64,000 nt of DNA, taken from assembly GCF_026967805.1 (NCBI RefSeq), contig NZ_JAPVBG010000002.1, forward strand, positions 324,928 to 388,927, written 5' to 3'. Both the position numbers and the translations under genes were made by a program. This DNA is from Blastococcus sp. VKM Ac-2987. Its GTDB lineage: Bacteria; Actinomycetota; Actinomycetes; Mycobacteriales; Geodermatophilaceae. Numbering within the stretch: the first letter of the stretch is position 1; every line of letters begins with the position of its first letter. Below are positions 60,228 through 64,000 of the stretch, in pieces. The notes beneath the pieces were generated by a model, which did no database searches, had not been told where the DNA came from, and was given only the letters and a program-made list of their open reading frames with translations.

Positions 60228-61333
60228 ACGGTGGATCGCCGCCTTCCACGGACCAGGAGCCAGAGCAGGTAGGGGGCGCCGATGGCGGCGGTCAGGATGC
60301 CGACCGGCAGGGCCTGCGGCAGCAGCGTGCGGGTGACCAGGTCGGCTCCCACGACGAGCAGCGCGCCGAGGACGCCCGACGCCAGCAGCGGGGGCCGGGC
60401 GCCGCCGGCGAGCCGCACCGCGATCTGCGGCACCACCAGCGCGACGAACGTGATCGGGCCGGCGGCCGACACCGCGAACGCCACCAGCCCCACGGCCAGC
60501 AGGACGACGGCGGTCTGCGCCCCGGCCAGCCGCACGCCCAGGCCGCGGGCGGTGTCGTCGCCGAACTGCAGCAAAGTGAGCACCCGGGAGGCGGCCAGCG
60601 CGAGCGGGAGCAGCACGACGACGGCGACCGTCAGCGGCAGGGCGTCGCTCCAGGTGCGGGCGTTGAGCGACCCGGTGATCCACACGTACGCCGACGCGGC
60701 GTCGTAGATCTCGGCGTTGGTGAGCAGCCAGTCGGTGAGCGCGGTGCCCACCGACCACAGGGCGATGCCGACCAGCACCAGCCGGTACCCGTCGACGCCG
60801 GCCCGCCAGGTGAGGCCGAAGAGCAGCGCCCCGGTGGCCAGCGCGCCGAGCAGGGCGGCGAGCGGGATGCCCAGGCCGCCCAGGAGCGCGCCGGCGGAGG
60901 TGCTGCCGCTGAGCACGATCGCCGCCACCGCACCCACCGAGGCGCCGGTGGTGATGCCGAGCGTGTCCGGCGAGGCCAGCGGGTTGCGGGCGAAGGTCTG
61001 GAACAGCGCACCGGACACGCCCAGCGCCAGGCCGACCAGCGCGCCCACCACCACCCGCGGAGCCCGCAGCTCCAGCACGATGAACTCCTGCGGGCCCTCG
61101 CCGAGGCCGGCCAGCGTGCGCAGCACCTCGCCCACGCCGATCGGGAAGTCGCCGCGGCCCATGCTGAGCGCGGCGACCAGCACGAGCGCGGCGAAGCCGG
61201 CGGCCGGCACGGCCAGCTGCCGCCAGCGCAGCAGTGCGGACACCGGACCGATGCGCACCGCCCGGCCGCGGCGGACGGGCGGGCGCGGGGCGCCGCCCGG
61301 GCCGGCGGGCCGCGCCGGGGCCGCGACGCTCAC
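60224..61333 (-). CDS. FecCD-type siderophore transporter permease
   Basis: 369-residue FecCD-family permease with about ten membrane helices. Seen: RAPRVVVGALVGLALGVSGALFQTFARNPLASPDTLGITTGASVGAVAAIVL (helix 3-4 hallmark, in parts), SAAGPITFVALVVPQIAVRL, PVGILTAAIGAPYLLWLLVRGRR at the C-terminus. Forms a heterodimeric channel with the preceding permease. GTG at 61333 overlaps the upstream permease stop by 4 bases. The N-terminal 35 residues are a basic, Pro/Arg-rich cytoplasmic extension. Confidence 0.93.
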   Translation of the reverse strand: MSVAAPARPAGPGGAPRPPVRRGRAVRIGPVSALLRWRQLAVPAAGFAALVLVAALSMGRGDFPIGVGEVLRTLAGLGEGPQEFIVLELRAPRVVVGALVGLALGVSGALFQTFARNPLASPDTLGITTGASVGAVAAIVLSGSTSAGALLGGLGIPLAALLGALATGALLFGLTWRAGVDGYRLVLVGIALWSVGTALTDWLLTNAEIYDAASAYVWITGSLNARTWSDALPLTVAVVVLLPLALAASRVLTLLQFGDDTARGLGVRLAGAQTAVVLLAVGLVAFAVSAAGPITFVALVVPQIAVRLAGGARPPLLASGVLGALLVVGADLVTRTLLPQALPVGILTAAIGAPYLLWLLVRGRRRSTV

Positions 61334-62376
61334 AGCCCCGCCGTCCGGCGCCGGCGCACCAGCGCGATGAAGAAGGGCGCGCCGATCAGCGCGAGCACGA
61401 TGCCCACCTGCAGCTCGCCGGGGCGGGCCACGACCCGGCCGACCACGTCGGCGACCAGCAGCAGCGCGGCCCCGGCCAGGGCGGAGCAGGGCAGCAGCCA
61501 GCGGTGGTCGGGGCCGGTCAGCGCCCGGACGGCGTGCGGCACGACGAGCCCGACGAAGGCGATCGGCCCGCAGGCCGCGGTGGCGGCCCCGCAGAGCAGG
61601 GTGACGGCGGCCAGCCCGACCGCCCGGGCCAGCCAGATGCGCTGGCCGAGGCCGCGGGCGACGTCCTCGCCCAGGCCGAGCAGGTTCAGCGCCGGTGCGT
61701 TGAGCAGGGCGAGCAGCACGCCGACCGCGAGGAAGGGGGCGACCTGCCAGGCGATGCCGGCGTCGCGCCCGGCCAGCGAGCCGACCACCCAGAACCGGAA
61801 GCTGTCCAGCGTCTGCTGGTCGCTGACCAGGATCGCGCGCACCAGGGCGTAGAGCAGGGCGGAGAGCGCCGCCCCCGCCAGCGCGAGCGTGACCGGGGTC
61901 GCCCCGCCCGGCCCGGCCGAGCCGATCGCGTACACCAGCACGGTGCCGGTCAGCGCCCCGGCGAAGGCGAACCAGACGTAGCCGCTGGGGGTGGTGATGC
62001 CGAGGGCGGAGATGGCCAGGACGACGGCGAGGCTGGCGCCGGCGGTGACGCCCAGCAGCCCGGGATCGCCGAGCGGGTTGCGGGTGTGACCCTGCATGAG
62101 CGCGCCGGCCAGCCCGAGCGCGGCGCCCACCATCAGCCCCAGCACCGTGCGCGGCACCCGGAGCTGTCGCACGATCACCGCTTCCTCGGTGCCGAGCGAG
62201 GAGTCCACGAGCGCGGCCCAGACGTCACCGACGCCGATCGAGCGGGTGCCGACGGCGATGCTCGCCAGCGCGGCGGCGGCGACGAGCACCAGCAGCAGGG
62301 CCAGCGTGCCCAGCCGCCGGGCGCGCACCGGCGAGCGTGCCGCGCCCCGGGCCGGGACGTCGACCGTGGTGGCCAC
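61330..62376 (-). CDS. FecCD-type siderophore transporter permease
   Basis: 348-residue FecCD-family permease, first gene of the operon. Seen: RVPRTVLGLMVGAALGLAGALMQGHTRNPLGDPGLLGVTAGASLAVVLAI (helix 3-4 hallmark, in parts), GPIAFVGLVVPHAVRALTGPDHRWLLP, and ELQVGIVLALIGAPFFIALVRRRR. GTG at 62376. A weaker iron-box-like sequence lies 29 bases upstream. The siderophore cannot be inferred; no biosynthesis genes are in the window. Confidence 0.93.
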   Translation of the reverse strand: MATTVDVPARGAARSPVRARRLGTLALLLVLVAAAALASIAVGTRSIGVGDVWAALVDSSLGTEEAVIVRQLRVPRTVLGLMVGAALGLAGALMQGHTRNPLGDPGLLGVTAGASLAVVLAISALGITTPSGYVWFAFAGALTGTVLVYAIGSAGPGGATPVTLALAGAALSALLYALVRAILVSDQQTLDSFRFWVVGSLAGRDAGIAWQVAPFLAVGVLLALLNAPALNLLGLGEDVARGLGQRIWLARAVGLAAVTLLCGAATAACGPIAFVGLVVPHAVRALTGPDHRWLLPCSALAGAALLLVADVVGRVVARPGELQVGIVLALIGAPFFIALVRRRRTAGL

Positions 62377-62404
62377 GAGCAGCTCCCGGGACGGACGGCG
62401 GAGA

Positions 62405-62423
62405 TCAGATAAGGCTTACCTTA
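62405..62423. promoter_or_regulatory. Degenerate iron box upstream of siderophore transporter operon
   Basis: Minus strand TAAGGTAAGCCTTATCTGA matches 13 of 19 consensus positions, with the central AAGCCTTA palindrome kept. Location 29 bases upstream of the first permease gene supports iron control, although it is weaker than the other two boxes. Confidence 0.6.
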
Positions 62424-62530
62424 GCTCGCCTCGGCCCGTCGTGGGCCCGCGGTGCCGGTACCGCGGTGGAGTGGGCGGGACCGCGTCGTACCGCGGTGCC
62501 GGCCGACGTGCGGCGGTACCGGCGGCGCGG

Positions 62531-63244
62531 TCACTTCTTCTGCCGTCGGCTCCCGCCGTGCCAGTCCTCCTGCCGGCCGGCCTCGCCCGGCTGCACGCCG
62601 AACGCGGGCAGCTGCGGCCGCTCGCGCATGCTGCGCTTGAGCTCGGCGAAGCCCGGGAACGAGGCGAGCCCCACGACGTGGTCCCACAGCTCGACGGCCT
62701 CGTCGTCGCTGGGCAGCCGGCTGATGACCGGCCCGAAGAAGGCCACGCCCTCCGGCGGCCGGAAGTGCAGGATCGGCGTCCCGACGTCCTTGCCGGTCAG
62801 CGCCAGCGCCTCGTCGGTCTCCTCGCGCAGCGCGGCGTCCCGGGAGTCGTCGTCGAGGGCGGCGGCGAGGTCGGCCGGCAGCCCCAGACCGGCCAGGACC
62901 GGCTCGACGAACTCCCGGGTGCCGCGGCGGACCTCGTGCCCGGGCTCGTTCGGCGTCTCGAAGATCTGGCCGCCCAGCGCCTCGTACAGCGGGCCGACCG
63001 CCTCGGGGCCGTGCTCCTCCCGGGCGCGAGCGGCCATGCGCAGCAGCCGCAGCCCGGCGGTGTGCCCGGCCTCGTACTCGGGCGGGAAGTGCGCGTCGTA
63101 GTCGACGTGCGCGTTCAGCAGCCGCAGCGAGATGAACCGCCACTCGACGGCGTACTCCCGCTGGGCGCTCACCTGGCGGACCCACTTGCTGGTCATCCAG
63201 GCGAACGGGCAGACCGGGTCGAACCAGAAGCGCAGATCGGCCAT
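62531..63244 (-). CDS. DsbA-fold mycothiol-dependent reductase, Rv2466c-like
   Basis: 237-residue thioredoxin/DsbA-fold protein matching the Rv2466c group, mycothiol-dependent nitroreductases of actinobacteria. Seen: FWFDPVCPFAWMTSKW (Cys12), DVGTPILHF (cis-Pro), and FFGPVISRLPSDDEAVELWDHV. In Rv2466c the motif is CPWC; here CPFA has only the first Cys, so the mechanism would be monothiol. ATG at 63244. Function is likely reduction of mixed disulfides or quinone/nitro compounds with mycothiol. Followed at 38 bases upstream by a peroxidase gene on the same strand. Confidence 0.88.
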   Translation of the reverse strand: MADLRFWFDPVCPFAWMTSKWVRQVSAQREYAVEWRFISLRLLNAHVDYDAHFPPEYEAGHTAGLRLLRMAARAREEHGPEAVGPLYEALGGQIFETPNEPGHEVRRGTREFVEPVLAGLGLPADLAAALDDDSRDAALREETDEALALTGKDVGTPILHFRPPEGVAFFGPVISRLPSDDEAVELWDHVVGLASFPGFAELKRSMRERPQLPAFGVQPGEAGRQEDWHGGSRRQKK

Positions 63245-63282
63245 GCCCCCGAACCTAGGCGCTCCCGGCCGACCCCGCGGGG

Positions 63283-63777
63283 TCAGGCGGGGAGGACCGA
63301 CTCGATCGCCGCGCGGACCTCCGGGGCGTCGGGCTCGGTGCGCGGCCGGAAACGGGCGACGACCTGGCCGGTCCCGTCGACGACCCACTTCTCGAAGTTC
63401 CACTGGACGTCGCCGGCGGCGCCGTCGAGGTCCGGCGTCGCGGTCAGCTGCCGGAACAGCGGGTGCGCACCGGGGCCGTTCACCTCCACCTTCTCCGTCA
63501 TCGGGAAGGTGACGCCGTAGGTGGCCGAGCAGAACTCCTCGATCTCCTCGGCCGTGCCGGGCTCCTGGCCCTTGAACTGGTTGCACGGCACCCCGACGAC
63601 GGTGAAGCCGCGGGCGCCGTACTGCTGCTGCAGCGCCTCCAGGCCGGTGTACTGCGGGGTCAGCCCGCACCGGCTCGCCACGTTGACCACCAGCGCCGCG
63701 CGCCCGCCGGTCAGTTCCCGCAGCGTGGTGGCGGTGCCCTGCAGCGTGGTCACGGGCAGGTCGAGGAGGTCGCTCAT
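63283..63777 (-). CDS. Glutathione peroxidase family (thiol peroxidase)
   Basis: 164-residue peroxidase. Peroxidatic Cys37 in VNVASRCGLTPQYTGLE, Gln in PCNQFKGQEPGT (with a second Cys there) and Trp in VQWNFEKWVVD form the catalytic tetrad. Such actinobacterial members use thioredoxin or mycothiol systems rather than glutathione. ATG at 63777. Same strand and just upstream of the DsbA-fold reductase, forming a small thiol-redox pair. Confidence 0.92.
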   Translation of the reverse strand: MSDLLDLPVTTLQGTATTLRELTGGRAALVVNVASRCGLTPQYTGLEALQQQYGARGFTVVGVPCNQFKGQEPGTAEEIEEFCSATYGVTFPMTEKVEVNGPGAHPLFRQLTATPDLDGAAGDVQWNFEKWVVDGTGQVVARFRPRTEPDAPEVRAAIESVLPA

Positions 63778-63820
63778 GCCCGCCGCAGCGCCGTCGGCCG
63801 GGCGTTCATTCCGGCCCGGC

Positions 63821-64000
63821 TCAGCCCAGGTCGCCGATGTCGTCGGGCACGTCGACGGCGTGCTGCCGCAGCGCCTCCAGCGGGACGACCTCCAGCGCCC
63901 GGGCGTTCGTGGCGGCCAGCACGACCCCCGACGCCGCCCCCGCCTGGTAGGCCTGCAGCCACCGGACGGCGACGACGCACCAGCGGTCGCCCGGCCGGAG
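63821..64000 (-). CDS. DUF2237 family protein, 5'-truncated by window edge
   Basis: The last 59 codons of a gene running off the right edge. The visible part reads RPGDRWCVVAVRWLQAYQAG, then VLAATNARALEVVPLEALRQHAVDV, matching the C-terminal half of DUF2237 proteins (about 120 residues, function unknown). The stop is TGA at 63821-63823. The gap of 43 bases to the peroxidase start suggests they may be in one transcript. Only the C-terminal part is seen. Confidence 0.75.
   Translation of the reverse strand, partial: LRPGDRWCVVAVRWLQAYQAGAASGVVLAATNARALEVVPLEALRQHAVDVPDDIGDLG

Overview
The window is about 75% G+C, with GTG-rich starts, ATGA/GTGA stop-start overlaps, a mycofactocin locus, a probable SAM-IV riboswitch and DtxR/IdeR-type iron boxes. 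Together these point to a high-GC actinobacterium, most plausibly Geodermatophilaceae or a close relative (inference from gene content and composition, not from a marker gene). It reads as chromosome: no transposase, integrase, CRISPR array, tRNA or rRNA was recognised, and no gene-free stretch exceeds about 250 bases.

1-10 kb: 3'-truncated M18 aminopeptidase (its start lies in the window), then a translationally coupled coxD-coxE-xdhC/coxF-MOSC operon (molybdenum hydroxylase maturation), a lipoprotein, a fused AAA+/VWA protein, an NDMA-type alcohol dehydrogenase and a flavin monooxygenase. 10-22 kb: a dispersed but nearly complete mycofactocin locus: mftD and mftR on the minus strand, mftABC divergent from them, then mftE behind an ABC-2 exporter and mftF coupled to an isochorismatase-like hydrolase. 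Two near-identical palindromes upstream of mftD and mftA are good candidates for the MftR operator. 22-26 kb: two MFS exporters around a GAF-domain regulator. 26-31.6 kb: form II coxS-coxL-coxM and a membrane-anchored coxG. The mycofactocin genes therefore lie between the maturation genes and the structural genes of a molybdenum hydroxylase.

31.7-45 kb: housekeeping and accessory genes: DUF222/HNH nuclease, alpha/beta hydrolase, HAD dehalogenase, DedA, amidohydrolase, an ArsR/SRPBCC pair with twin operators, an internally deleted flavin disulfide reductase remnant, an MBL hydrolase, tldD/tldE split by a small insertion, a cysteine-rich small protein and an NlpC/P60 peptidase. 45-57 kb: gdhA, a membrane protein/XRE regulator pair with twin operators, MetE-like protein, gamma carbonic anhydrase, two PLP enzymes, and metY-metX under a probable SAM-IV riboswitch, then MscS, a thioesterase and a STAS protein. 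57-64 kb: an EamA transporter, a FecBCDE-type iron-siderophore uptake system with iron boxes, a DsbA-fold mycothiol-type reductase, a glutathione peroxidase and a 5'-truncated DUF2237 gene.

Main themes: redox cofactor synthesis (mycofactocin) and a mycofactocin-type dehydrogenase next to a molybdenum hydroxylase; iron acquisition with iron-responsive control; methionine synthesis with SAM feedback; thiol and peroxide protection.
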